From a virus, in the IMG/VR virus record IMGVR_UViG_3300036820_000019, positions 1 to 59,487 of that record: 59,487 nt of DNA; one strand, 5' to 3'. Below, piece by piece: positions 41,974 through 49,012 of this stretch (the first letter of the stretch is position 1; the number at the start of each line of letters is the position of its first letter). The translations under genes were made by a program, and so were the position numbers. The notes beneath the pieces were generated by a model that saw nothing but the letters and a program-made list of their open reading frames with translations, made no database searches and was not told where the DNA came from.

Positions 41974-42274
41974 TGCTACCGCCTAATCCCATGGGAGACC
42001 CGAGCAACCCGACAACGGTAGCAACCGCCGCCCATTCGACCGGGAATGTCTGCCAGTGCCAGGGCACGAGCCCGAGCCCAGCGCACCACCCGACGACCAG
42101 ACCGGATAGCCACCACCCGCAGCACCAATGGCAGAGGAGCAATTGCAGCGTCACCGGCGGTAGGTGTGAAGCAAGCCACGTGCGGGGACGGTCGAACACC
42201 GTGTCGATCATCCAGAGACGGACGAGCCTCGCGGTAGCGAGGGCCGCGAGAACGAGGACCAGCCACGCGGGCAA
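41954..42274 (-). CDS. DUF1360-like membrane protein
   Basis: This protein has 106 residues with a TTG start at 42274. The first helix LVLVLAALATARLVRLWMID, then LLCHWCCGWWLSGLVVGWCA and a third hydrophobic stretch EWAAVATVVGLLG, match the DUF1360 pattern (ATARLxRL and CxWC with membrane helices). Its role is unknown. It overlaps the portal gene by 20 bases. Confidence 0.65.
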   Translation of the reverse strand: MPAWLVLVLAALATARLVRLWMIDTVFDRPRTWLASHLPPVTLQLLLCHWCCGWWLSGLVVGWCAGLGLVPWHWQTFPVEWAAVATVVGLLGSPMGLGGSSGTLES

Positions 42275-42277
42275 GGT

Positions 42278-42448
42278 CTAAGAGATGATGGCGCGGCCGC
42301 CGCCCGAACGGACGCCGACGGAGCGAGTCGCCTTCGTCTTCGCCCAGGGAGTACGTCCGACCTTGGCGACCCGAGTCTTGATCTTGCGGCCAGCGATGGG
42401 CTTAGCCGTGTGGGCGGTCGATGCCAGTTTCGCCAGTTGGGTCGCCAT
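42278..42448 (-). CDS. Small highly basic protein
   Basis: This protein has 56 residues from the ATG at 42448. It has many Lys/Arg and nearly no acidic residues (AGRKIKTRVAKVGRTPWAKT, then RSVGVRSGGGRA). Such composition fits DNA or RNA binding or a head-packaged peptide. The ribosome binding site is weak. It fills the space between portal-side and early-side genes. Confidence 0.55.
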   Translation of the reverse strand: MATQLAKLASTAHTAKPIAGRKIKTRVAKVGRTPWAKTKATRSVGVRSGGGRAIIS

Positions 42449-42465
42449 GGCCCGGAGTGTAGTGC

Positions 42466-42975
42466 CTAGTCGGCGTCGCCCTCATCCATTGCCTGTTGAA
42501 AGTCGATCATCGCCGCGGTGCGTCCCCATTCGTCGGTCGGCTCCGATGTTTCACGTGGCACGTCGGGGAACTGAGCACCCGGCGGCACGCCCTTATCGAG
42601 CACGTACATATCGACGTGTTCGGTCGCCGAGCGCATCATCGCCAGGTAGGCGCCGAGGATGTCTGATGCCTTCGGGTGACCCATCTGCACGTTCGGCATC
42701 TTCGCTTCGATCAGCGACAGTTCCTCGCGCAGCTCCTCGGTCAACTCGAGGACCCGCCTCACGTGTTGTGCTCGTTCGTCGGTCATGGGTTCCTCCGGTC
42801 GTTGGGCCGAGTACATGCAATCGCCAGTGCGGCAGGCGGCGTTGTCCCGACAGTGCGACAGCATGCACCGGCGCCGGTTGAGATACGCCGTCACGACACA
42901 GAGCGAGCCGGGCCCGCACCGAGGGTCGCACGGGTAGAGGTTGCCGATCAGCGCACACGTGGGCGGCCTAGACAT
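42466..42975 (-). CDS. Cysteine-rich plus helical protein with internal start
   Basis: This protein has 169 residues from the ATG at 42975, which overlaps the upstream stop. Residues 1-56 hold eight or more cysteines (CDPRCGPGSLC, CMLSHCRDNAACRTGDC), a likely metal-binding part. From residue 64 the protein is helical (VRRVLELTEELREELSLIEA). A strong GGAGGAACCC site sits before an in-frame ATG at 42786, so a 106-residue form without the cysteines may also be made. Confidence 0.6.
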   Translation of the reverse strand: MSRPPTCALIGNLYPCDPRCGPGSLCVVTAYLNRRRCMLSHCRDNAACRTGDCMYSAQRPEEPMTDERAQHVRRVLELTEELREELSLIEAKMPNVQMGHPKASDILGAYLAMMRSATEHVDMYVLDKGVPPGAQFPDVPRETSEPTDEWGRTAAMIDFQQAMDEGDAD

Positions 42976-43249
42976 CGATGACCACGTCCCGCCAGCCGCC
43001 ACCGAAGAGTTCCTGATGCCGCGGCGGCGAGCCTGGATCGCGGGTCAGGTACAGCCAGCGCTCACCGGACCGGGCCCCGACCGACGAGAGGATGATGACC
43101 TCGTTTCGGCGCACGCCGTACAGCACCGGCGATTCGAGGAGTTCGTTCACCCGCCTCTGAGCCGCGACGCGCGTCGCGAATGACGCGGTCCGGTTGGCGT
43201 TGTACTCGACGACCTTCCACGGCCGACCACGCGAAGCCCGGCGTTGCAT
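42968..43249 (-). CDS. Small basic hypothetical protein
   Basis: This protein has 93 residues starting MQRRASRGRPWKVVEYNANR at a TGATG junction. A helix (SFATRVAAQRRVNELLESP) and strands (NEVIILSSVGARSG) suggest a small alpha/beta domain. The WKVVEYN start and length recall small phage DNA-mimic or modulation proteins, without proof. Confidence 0.55.
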   Translation of the reverse strand: MQRRASRGRPWKVVEYNANRTASFATRVAAQRRVNELLESPVLYGVRRNEVIILSSVGARSGERWLYLTRDPGSPPRHQELFGGGWRDVVIDV

Positions 43250-43437
43250 CAGTCCGGCAGGTCCGACGTGTAGAGCGTGACGACCTCCCACGACTCACGG
43301 TTCGAGAACGTCATCGCTCCGGTGAGGATGTCGAAGTTAACCTTCGTCGCCTCGACCGGCCAGCCGAATTGCGCGCGAACAGCGGCCGCAATCGCGACCG
43401 CCGCCTGCGCAACCTCGGGAGTGACCTCGGCCGTCAT
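43249..43437 (-). CDS. Small hypothetical protein
   Basis: This protein has 62 residues, with ATG 43437 overlapping the upstream stop as ATGA. A helix (VAQAAVAIAAAVRAQFGWPV) is followed by strands (VNFDILTGAMTFSN, WEVVTLYTSDLPD). No family was recognised. Confidence 0.55.
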   Translation of the reverse strand: MTAEVTPEVAQAAVAIAAAVRAQFGWPVEATKVNFDILTGAMTFSNRESWEVVTLYTSDLPD

Positions 43438-43892
43438 GCGTAGTGGGAGGCGTACATCGAAGCGCCCTCCCAAAGGTGCGCCGAGCTGTAGCTCGTCATG
43501 GTGATGTACTGCCGGACCTCGTCGCCGAAGGTGTAGCTCTGGATCTTGTGCAGTTCGGCCTTGACCGGCTCCGACTCGAAGCCCTCGCACTCGCAGTTGG
43601 CGAACAGGCATCCCGAAGGGCCGAGGTCGTCGTCGTAGTGGATCGAGCCCGCGTGCTGGCAGGTGCAGAACCGGGACTTCGTCACCGGGGCAACGGGAGT
43701 CGCACGCCCGGACATAAACCCGGTCTCGGTCTCGTGCGACGACATCGGGAGAATCCAGCAGGACTTGGCGGTGACCCGAGTCACCATGTAGTAATCGACG
43801 TTCGTCTGGTCGTAGCCCCACGAGCAGACCATGATGGCGCCAGGCTCGATGACCTTGGCGACGTGTGCATCGGGGAGAAGTGCTTCGGACAT
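43434..43892 (-). CDS. Cysteine-containing protein behind an early promoter
   Basis: This protein has 152 residues. The first half is beta-rich (AKVIEPGAIMVCSWGYDQ, DYYMVTRVTAKSCWILPM). The centre has FCTCQHAGSIHYDDD and CLFANCECEGF, a probable zinc knuckle. ATG 43892 follows the shared CCCAGGAGG leader. The promoter and hairpin in front suggest early, strong expression. The function is unknown. Confidence 0.65.
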   Translation of the reverse strand: MSEALLPDAHVAKVIEPGAIMVCSWGYDQTNVDYYMVTRVTAKSCWILPMSSHETETGFMSGRATPVAPVTKSRFCTCQHAGSIHYDDDLGPSGCLFANCECEGFESEPVKAELHKIQSYTFGDEVRQYITMTSYSSAHLWEGASMYASHYA

Positions 43893-43982
43893 TGCGGGCC
43901 TCCTGGGGGAGAGTTTGTCGGCGCCTTGCCAACACAGGTAATGGTAATGGAGCCCGGCCGAGAGGTCAAGACAATCTTTCAG
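43893..43982 (-). promoter_or_regulatory. Early promoter with 5' hairpin leader (copy C)
   Basis: The box CTGAAAGATTGTCTTGAC is at 43965-43982, -35 TTGACC at 43964-43969, spacer 17, -10 TACCAT at 43941-43946. The hairpin GTTGGC-AAGGC-GCCGAC at 43917-43933 begins at the predicted mRNA start and is followed by CTCCCCCAGGAGG. The upstream gene's stop is inside the box. Confidence 0.75.
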
Positions 43983-44305
43983 CCTTCGGGGTGAGACGAC
44001 GCGGACGAGTGAAGCGGGCAGGTCGGCGAATCGAGGCCCTTGTCCCAGCCGTCCTCCTCGCACGTGCAAGCACCGTGGATCGGGCACCATAGAGCCGTGA
44101 GCCCGGTGCAGGTCGTCGTCGCCGAGGCCGGGATCACCATCGGACTCTGCACCACGGCCGACATCGAGTTCGCGTACTTGCTCACGCCGTCGGCGAATGC
44201 TCCGATGAGTTCCTCACGCAGGGCGACCGAGGCATCGACAGCGTCGGCGTCGTAGATGACCTGGATCGGTTTGCCGCAGTGCGGGCACGTCAGCTCGTCG
44301 GTCAC
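43979..44305 (-). CDS. Zinc-ribbon protein
   Basis: This protein has 108 residues with a GTGA overlap at 44305. It opens with a classic ribbon half (LTCPHCGKPIQVIYDAD), then a helix and strands. It ends with a cysteine/histidine cluster (WCPIHGACTCEEDGW, CPLHSSAS). It may bind one or two zinc ions. The role is unknown. Confidence 0.6.
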   Translation of the reverse strand: MTDELTCPHCGKPIQVIYDADAVDASVALREELIGAFADGVSKYANSMSAVVQSPMVIPASATTTCTGLTALWCPIHGACTCEEDGWDKGLDSPTCPLHSSASSHPEG

Positions 44306-44553
44306 GCCTTCGCCGCCGGACCGATGTTGTCGAGGTCCCAGTATGCGCCCGCATCACCGGTCTCTTTTAACGCGCGAACGCGCGTAATGAGGACGAACGG
44401 ATCACCCATGAGCTGATCGATCCCGGCGTTCGTGATTGCCTCCTCGAGTGACTCCTCGTCGTCGAGGCGGTCGATGAGGTCACCGACAGCAACGACGGTC
44501 ACGCCCAGGCGGTCAGGGATGAGGACGTAGATCGACGACGGGTCAGCGGGCAT
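44302..44553 (-). CDS. Small acidic hypothetical protein
   Basis: This protein has 83 residues. Strands YVLIPDRLGVTVVAVGD are followed by acidic helices (LIDRLDDEESLEEAITNAGI). No family was recognised. It overlaps both neighbours. Confidence 0.55.
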   Translation of the reverse strand: MPADPSSIYVLIPDRLGVTVVAVGDLIDRLDDEESLEEAITNAGIDQLMGDPFVLITRVRALKETGDAGAYWDLDNIGPAAKA

Positions 44554-44968
44554 TCGTGCGCTCCTCGATGTGATGTTCGTTCTTGCAGGCGTGGTCGTCG
44601 TTCTCGATGCGGTGCATCGCGTCCTCGGCGAGGGCCCGAGTCTTGAACCCGTTCACGACCCACTCGGCGCAAACGACTGAGTAGGTGATGCCCTTGCGCT
44701 CGGGCTCGGGCGCGTGGTGCGGCGCCTCGATTGCTCCGGGCAGGTAGCCCACGAGGCGAGTCACCCGCATAGTGCGGGTGTACGTGTTCCCGTCTCGCTC
44801 GCTCGTCTCCTGAATGCGGACAGACTGCGCTCCGCGGGGTTCGACTGACTCGACCCGGTACACGTAGCCGTAGTTCCACACGATGCGGTCACCGGGGACC
44901 AGGTCGGCCACGTACTTCGCGGGGACTCGGCCGATGCCGATGAGATGGACGGTCGGGGCCTCGGGCAT
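44543..44968 (-). CDS. Hypothetical protein with beta-rich N-terminus
   Basis: This protein has 141 residues, starting at ATG 44968 in a TGATG junction. PGDRIVWNYGYVYRVESVEP resembles a small SH3/HNH-associated barrel. It has a basic middle (TYTRTMRVTRLVGYL) and a His-rich end (HACKNEHHIEER). It shares the DRIVWNYG-like strand pattern with the protein at 44968-45459, perhaps a distant relation. Confidence 0.55.
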   Translation of the reverse strand: MPEAPTVHLIGIGRVPAKYVADLVPGDRIVWNYGYVYRVESVEPRGAQSVRIQETSERDGNTYTRTMRVTRLVGYLPGAIEAPHHAPEPERKGITYSVVCAEWVVNGFKTRALAEDAMHRIENDDHACKNEHHIEERTNAR

Positions 44969-45459
44969 CAGGCCTGCACCAGCACGAGGTCGAGGTACTC
45001 GCCACGACGCCAGTAGTTGCTCACACCGGAGGTCGTCGACTTCCACATGATGCGGTACAACGTGCCGTCGACGTCGAGCAGGTCACCTTCGACCGCCTCG
45101 ATGAGGAGTCCGGCCTTGCGAGCCTCTTCACGCTCCCACGCCGAGCCGTGACCGTCGGCAGACAGAACTGCCGGGAGTCCGTAGCTGTAGGCCCAGGGTC
45201 CGGGAACCATGGGGCCGCCCGTCTCCTGGCGAGCCTCGACGCCCTCGGGAACGAACCCGAGACCGAAGCCGACGCCGCGCTGGTCACGCACGACCAGGAT
45301 GACGTCCTCGGCCGAGAGAACTCCCCGGCCGTAGTTGTTGCGAAGCGACGCGACCGGCACGACGTGAGTCTGCGGTGCACGCTTCTCGATGATGATCTCT
45401 CCGCCGCTGGCGATTGCCTTGTCGACGGCGGACTTGATGAGGTCGGAACCCTTGCTCAT
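44968..45459 (-). CDS. Hypothetical protein behind an early promoter
   Basis: This protein has 163 residues. The first helix (SDLIKSAVDKAIASGGEIII) is followed by strands and a C-terminal section LLDVDGTLYRIMWKSTTSGV. ATG 45459 follows the shared leader. It is the first gene of a four-gene run that reads toward 43979. The function is unknown. Confidence 0.62.
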   Translation of the reverse strand: MSKGSDLIKSAVDKAIASGGEIIIEKRAPQTHVVPVASLRNNYGRGVLSAEDVILVVRDQRGVGFGLGFVPEGVEARQETGGPMVPGPWAYSYGLPAVLSADGHGSAWEREEARKAGLLIEAVEGDLLDVDGTLYRIMWKSTTSGVSNYWRRGEYLDLVLVQA

Positions 45460-45548
45460 GGTGCCTCCTGGGGGAGTACTTCCGGCGGCGCCTTGCCACC
45501 GAGTCAATGATCACTCAGCGCCGTCGGGAAGTCAAGACAATCTTTCAG
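45460..45548 (-). promoter_or_regulatory. Early promoter with 5' hairpin leader (copy D)
   Basis: The box CTGAAAGATTGTCTTGAC is at 45531-45548, -35 TTGACT at 45530-45535, spacer 17, -10 GATCAT at 45507-45512. The hairpin GGTGGC-AAGGC-GCCGCC lies at 45484-45500, then CTCCCCCAGGAGG. The second stem pair is G-C here instead of T-A in copies C, E and F. Confidence 0.7.
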
Positions 45549-45634
45549 CGGGCCATCTTGTTGTGCTTGCCGCACTGGCGACAGGCCGGATAGCCACCGT
45601 GCAGGCCGAGGGCGCAGAGGAGCTTCGAGAACAT
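45545..45634 (-). CDS. Tiny cysteine-pair peptide, 29 residues
   Basis: The ATG at 45634 follows GGGGGTGATCCC. The product MFSKLLCALGLHGGYPACRQ continues to CGKHNKMAR, with a CxxC pair and one His that could hold a metal. Its TGA is part of promoter box D. It is the last of four very small genes behind the large terminase. Confidence 0.5.
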   Translation of the reverse strand: MFSKLLCALGLHGGYPACRQCGKHNKMAR

Positions 45635-45638
45635 GGGA

Positions 45639-45713
45639 TCACCCCCATCCGAAGACGTGAGACGCGAGTTCGGCCCCGAGGATTATCCCGAGGCCAAACA
45701 GGCACTTGCGCAT
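45639..45713 (-). CDS. Tiny hydrophobic peptide, 24 residues
   Basis: The ATG at 45713 overlaps the upstream TGA. The peptide MRKCLFGLGIILGAELASHV has a positive start and a short hydrophobic core, as in small membrane peptides. The evidence is exact gene packing on both sides; a function cannot be given. Confidence 0.4.
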   Translation of the reverse strand: MRKCLFGLGIILGAELASHVFGWG

Positions 45714-45853
45714 CAGATTTGCTCGCAGACCGGGCAGAGGTTGTCGCCGGTGCGGATTGGCGAGAAGAACCGGTTGCAGTTCTCGCATCGGTCCATGAGG
45801 AGCCGATTCGCTAGGCGGTGCATCCGCCAGCGGTAGAGGAGCCCGCCGATCAA
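45713..45853 (-). CDS. Small zinc-ribbon protein, 46 residues
   Basis: A TTG at 45853 overlaps the preceding TGA as TTGA. After a basic helix (LYRWRMHRLANRLLM) come CENCNRFF and LCPVCEQI, two CxxC pairs that make a complete zinc ribbon. It could bind nucleic acid. Its size alone would hide it from most gene callers. Confidence 0.5.
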   Translation of the reverse strand: MIGGLLYRWRMHRLANRLLMDRCENCNRFFSPIRTGDNLCPVCEQI

Positions 45854-45993
45854 CGGTGGAACCGGACGCGGCGCATGGTGCCGTCGGCGTTCTTGTGGTG
45901 CGCGACGAACGCCTTGAGACCGGCGTAGCAGCCGCCGAAGATGAGACCGATGCGGACGTACTCGGCGTCCCAAAGCAACTTGACGAGGGCCAT
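45850..45993 (-). CDS. Small protein directly behind promoter copy E
   Basis: This protein has 47 residues and begins MALVKLLWDAEYVRIGLIFG at ATG 45993, seven bases from AGGAGG. The N-terminal half is amphipathic to hydrophobic and the end is basic (HHKNADGTMRRVRFHR). It may associate with the membrane. It has a full promoter and hairpin leader for so small a product. Confidence 0.6.
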   Translation of the reverse strand: MALVKLLWDAEYVRIGLIFGGCYAGLKAFVAHHKNADGTMRRVRFHR

Positions 45994-46086
45994 CTGTGAA
46001 ACCTCCTGGGGGAGTGGTGCCGTTGGCGCCTTGCCAACACATTCAAGAGTACTCAGCTCGCCGGGGAAGTCAAGACAATCTTTCAG
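45994..46086 (-). promoter_or_regulatory. Early promoter with 5' hairpin leader (copy E)
   Basis: The box CTGAAAGATTGTCTTGAC is at 46069-46086, overlapping the terminase stop. The -35 TTGACT is at 46068-46073. The -10 is weaker (TACTCT at 46046-46051, spacer 16). The hairpin GTTGGC-AAGGC-GCCAAC at 46022-46038 has six Watson-Crick pairs, followed by CTCCCCCAGGAGG. Confidence 0.68.
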
Positions 46087-47576
46087 GCGCCGAACTGAGA
46101 GATGCGCGAGGTCGACGGGATTCGGATGCCTGCGCCGCCGTTGTAGATGCGAGCGCCCTTTTGCGCCGCCTTGACCATGAGGTACCAGAACCCCCAGACC
46201 ATCGCATCGAGGCGGTTCGGTGACCAGTCCGACGGGTCGATGTCCGTCGGTGGTTTCCACGTGGTGCACTGCCCCTCGAGTAGGGCATGGGAGCCGACCC
46301 ACTTGATCCGGTCCTGCTCCTGTAGCGACACGATGGGCTCGGCACGTGCGGCCTTCCCCTGGCGAGCAGTGACGTCGATGATGCGCACGGTCTCGCCGCC
46401 GGGGATGGCGCGGATGATGCCGATGGTCTCGGCCTTCGGCGGCAGGTTCGTCTCTATGACCATGGCCTTGCACCCGAGGTCGTGGTAAGCCTCGACGGCA
46501 ACCTTGCCCCAGACCGCGCCGCGGCCGACGGTCGAATAATCGCCGAGGATGTACCCGGTCGGCTTCGGTTTCTTGTCGATCCCACAGTGCACGATGCCCG
46601 CCTCGCCACCCATGGACGGGTCGATGCCGAGGACGGTCGACCGCATGTCCGGCAGGTCGAAGACTGAGAGGCCGTCTTCGTCGAGCGACGTCTTCGTGAG
46701 CCGGTTGCGATTTATGAGGGCCGAGTTCCATAGGGCGCCCTCGACGTCGTCGAGGATCTCGGCATAGATCTCCTGGCGGCCGAGCGTGGTCCCTTCGTAC
46801 GCCGACAGGATCTCCGTGTAGAACGTCTCCGACAAGTTCATGGCGTTGCGGTGCGTCGAGAACTTCACCCACTTGCACCGAGGGTGCGCCACGAGGTCGT
46901 CGATGAGGGTGGACCGCGCGGGCGTGCCGGTGACGACCATCTGCGGGTGCTCGCCGACACGGAGCGCGAACAGGAGGTTCGCCACGGTCGAGTTGCGGTA
47001 GAGGCCGACGTGTGCGTCCGGGAACTCGGCCGGCTCGTCGACCCACGCCATGCCGAGGTTGTACCCGCGAGGTTCGTCCGGCTTCTGCGCCGAGAACCCT
47101 TTGACCTTCGCTCCGTTGGCGAGGTAGAGCTCCGACATCGAGCGCGACCACGACGTCTTGAGAGAACCCCCTCTGAGAGCTGATGGGGGTAACACCGACA
47201 ACAGGCCGGAGGGCCCTTCCATCATGAGGTCGCGGAACTTGGCGATCTTCGGCGCGGCCGCACCGACGAGCGAGTGCGGGTGCGTGCGCAGGAACTCGGC
47301 GACCTGTTCGGCGCCGGGGCGCGTCTTGCCGGAGCCTCGACCGCCGCGCATGAACCAAATCGTCCAGTCGCCCGGTGGTGGCAACTGCTCACGCCGCGGA
47401 TCGAACTTGCCTTCGAGGTTCGTCGCCGTGAGCGTCGTCATCAGCCAGCGTGCTCGCCGGAGGGCCCAGTCGTCCTTCGCCTCACGAGCCTTCGCGTACG
47501 CCAACTGCACCGCGGCTATGAGGACGTCGATCTCGTCGTCTCGAAGTGGGACCTCTAGCGGCCGGTACTCGGGCAC
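46083..47576 (-). CDS. terL: Terminase large subunit
   Basis: This protein has 497 residues. The ATPase domain has Walker A FMRGGRGSGKTRPGAE (residues 76-90) and Walker B LGMAWVDEPAEF (D180, E181), with coupling motif VVTGTPA. The RNase-H-like nuclease domain has VLGIDPS, a second acid near MVIETN and the last in SPNRLDAMVWG. It translocates DNA into the head and cuts it. The GTG start at 47576 lies nine bases from the small subunit stop. Promoter copy E begins at its stop. Confidence 0.92.
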   Translation of the reverse strand: MPEYRPLEVPLRDDEIDVLIAAVQLAYAKAREAKDDWALRRARWLMTTLTATNLEGKFDPRREQLPPPGDWTIWFMRGGRGSGKTRPGAEQVAEFLRTHPHSLVGAAAPKIAKFRDLMMEGPSGLLSVLPPSALRGGSLKTSWSRSMSELYLANGAKVKGFSAQKPDEPRGYNLGMAWVDEPAEFPDAHVGLYRNSTVANLLFALRVGEHPQMVVTGTPARSTLIDDLVAHPRCKWVKFSTHRNAMNLSETFYTEILSAYEGTTLGRQEIYAEILDDVEGALWNSALINRNRLTKTSLDEDGLSVFDLPDMRSTVLGIDPSMGGEAGIVHCGIDKKPKPTGYILGDYSTVGRGAVWGKVAVEAYHDLGCKAMVIETNLPPKAETIGIIRAIPGGETVRIIDVTARQGKAARAEPIVSLQEQDRIKWVGSHALLEGQCTTWKPPTDIDPSDWSPNRLDAMVWGFWYLMVKAAQKGARIYNGGAGIRIPSTSRISQFGA

Positions 47577-47585
47577 GCGGTGATG

Positions 47586-48272
47586 CTAGGCGCCCGGTTC
47601 AGCGTCCGGCGTCGCCTCGATGGTTATGACGTCGAGGAGGTCGGTCGCCGCCTCGGTGAGTTCCGGCTCGGCCTCGGCACGTGCGGCCATGGCTCGCTCC
47701 TCGCGCGCCTGGTCGATGCGTGCCAGGTGACCCATGACGTCTTTCTCGAACTCGGTGACGTTGTAGTCGTCGCCCGCGACCTCGACTTGGACCGGCATGT
47801 TGGCGCCGACCAGCCGGGCGTAGTTCCCGAGGACGGAGTTCATCGTGTTCATCGAGCGCAAAGCGACGTCGGCGTCACGAGGTAGCCCGCCATCCATGGT
47901 CGAGCCCCACTGCGCCAGGACGGCGGCCCGGTTGATCAGCCATTGCATCGAGAGACCTATGTCCCGGCGGTAGTCCTCGAGTGCGTTCTTCGGGATCTCC
48001 GTCAGTGCGGTGTTGAAATCCGAGAGGGCGGTCGCCGGTGATATGTGCAGGAGTCGCCCGATCTCCGCGTACGGCACGTTCATCTGGCGAAGTTCGAGGA
48101 CCTGTAGTCGTCTCTGCGCCATCGTGACCCGGCGCCCGTCTATGGGGCCCGGAGGTCGTCCGCCTCGGTTCTTGGCCTTCGTGATGCTCGTTACGTTCGA
48201 CGGTGGCTTCTCGGCCGGTGCGTCTTTCGGCTTTGCCGCGCGCTTGCGCGGTACCTTCGGCTCGTCAGGCAT
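47586..48272 (-). CDS. terS: Terminase small subunit
   Basis: This protein has 228 residues. A basic disordered N-terminus (RKRAAKPKDAPAEKPP) leads to a helix-turn-helix at about 52-85 (QRRLQVLELRQMNVPYAEIG, RLLHISPATALSDFNTAL), then a helical oligomerisation region and an acidic C-terminus. It would recognise the packaging site and load the large subunit. Position immediately before terL supports the call. Confidence 0.75.
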   Translation of the reverse strand: MPDEPKVPRKRAAKPKDAPAEKPPSNVTSITKAKNRGGRPPGPIDGRRVTMAQRRLQVLELRQMNVPYAEIGRLLHISPATALSDFNTALTEIPKNALEDYRRDIGLSMQWLINRAAVLAQWGSTMDGGLPRDADVALRSMNTMNSVLGNYARLVGANMPVQVEVAGDDYNVTEFEKDVMGHLARIDQAREERAMAARAEAEPELTEAATDLLDVITIEATPDAEPGA

Positions 48273-48459
48273 CGCCGTTCAGTTTCCTAGCATTCGGTTT
48301 CGTCAAGATCGCGTCGAGCGGCATGAGGGTCGCCAGGCCTCGTTCGATGACGATTTCGGCGAGGCGGTTCATCGACATATCCCGGTCCTTCGCCTCATTG
48401 GCTAGACGGTCCCGGAGCGCTTGTTCGAGGCGGAGCGGGACGGCGACCCGCGGCGTCAA
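48265..48459 (-). CDS. Ribbon-helix-helix (Arc-like) regulator
   Basis: This protein has 64 residues from a TTG at 48459 that overlaps the preceding TGA. TPRVAVPLRLEQALRDRLA gives the beta strand and first helix, and MSMNRLAEIVIERGLATL the second helix of a ribbon-helix-helix dimer. It probably represses or activates phage promoters. It overlaps terS by eight bases. Confidence 0.7.
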   Translation of the reverse strand: MTPRVAVPLRLEQALRDRLANEAKDRDMSMNRLAEIVIERGLATLMPLDAILTKPNARKLNGDA

Positions 48460-48680
48460 GTCCGATCCTCGGCCGCCGGTTCGACGAGCCTCACTTCGGT
48501 TTTCACCAGGCGCCAGGTCTCGATGACATACTCGCTGGCAACCTCCATCCCCTTGGCGTCCTCGTGCATGACGTCGTCGTCGCCGTCGGCGTAGATCCAC
48601 CAGGAGTACTCGCCGAACATGTCGTCGCCGTCGGCTCGTCGGATCGTCTTCATCTCTTTGCCAGGCAGGTCGACGGCCAT
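48456..48680 (-). CDS. Small acidic hypothetical protein
   Basis: This protein has 74 residues. MAVDLPGKEMKTIRRADGDD is followed by FGEYSWWIYADGDDDVMHED and a strand-rich end (SEYVIETWRLVKTEVRLVEP). The acid-rich aromatic centre resembles DNA-mimic proteins, but nothing more supports this. ATG 48680 directly follows the upstream stop. Confidence 0.55.
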   Translation of the reverse strand: MAVDLPGKEMKTIRRADGDDMFGEYSWWIYADGDDDVMHEDAKGMEVASEYVIETWRLVKTEVRLVEPAAEDRT

Positions 48681-48854
48681 TCAGTTTCCCTTCGGCTTCG
48701 GGGAGAGACGGTCGAGGACCGCCGCGGCGACTCCGGCGAGGGCGCCGACACAGATGCACACGTCCCACTTCGTCGGCGAGACCGTGATGGCGTACGACAA
48801 CGAACCGACGGTCACGCAGACACAGATGACGATGGTCACGAGGCGAGCAGTCAC
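48681..48854 (-). CDS. Small membrane protein
   Basis: This protein has 57 residues with a GTGA overlap at 48854. Two hydrophobic helices (LVTIVICVCVTVGSLSYAIT and CICVGALAGVAAAVL) are joined by a short loop, and the end is basic. The holin-like plan lies far from the lysis block, so an early membrane function is possible. Confidence 0.6.
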   Translation of the reverse strand: MTARLVTIVICVCVTVGSLSYAITVSPTKWDVCICVGALAGVAAAVLDRLSPKPKGN

Positions 48855-49012
48855 GGGCCTCTCCTGTTCTTCGGCTTCTTGTAGAGGAGCGGCACCAGCA
48901 GGCAGTCGGGTTGAGAGTCGTCGAGCCCGGCCGAGAAGTCGCACGGTGAATCTTCGTCGACGTCGACAACGCCGTTGTGCGTCACGCAGTAGCGGAGCCC
49001 GGAATCGATCAT
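48851..49012 (-). CDS. Small hypothetical protein
   Basis: This protein has 53 residues. ATG 49012 overlaps the upstream stop as ATGA and stands seven bases from GAGGA; an ATG two codons earlier is too close to that site. The sequence MIDSGLRYCVTHNGVVDVDE has three cysteines in total and a basic end. The function is unknown. Confidence 0.55.
   Translation of the reverse strand: MIDSGLRYCVTHNGVVDVDEDSPCDFSAGLDDSQPDCLLVPLLYKKPKNRRGP

Noticed and set aside
45850-47358. A 502-codon minus-strand frame overlapping the large terminase gene
   Set aside because: The terminase frame shows Walker and nuclease motifs over the same bases. Only the last 47 codons, behind promoter copy E, are accepted as a gene.
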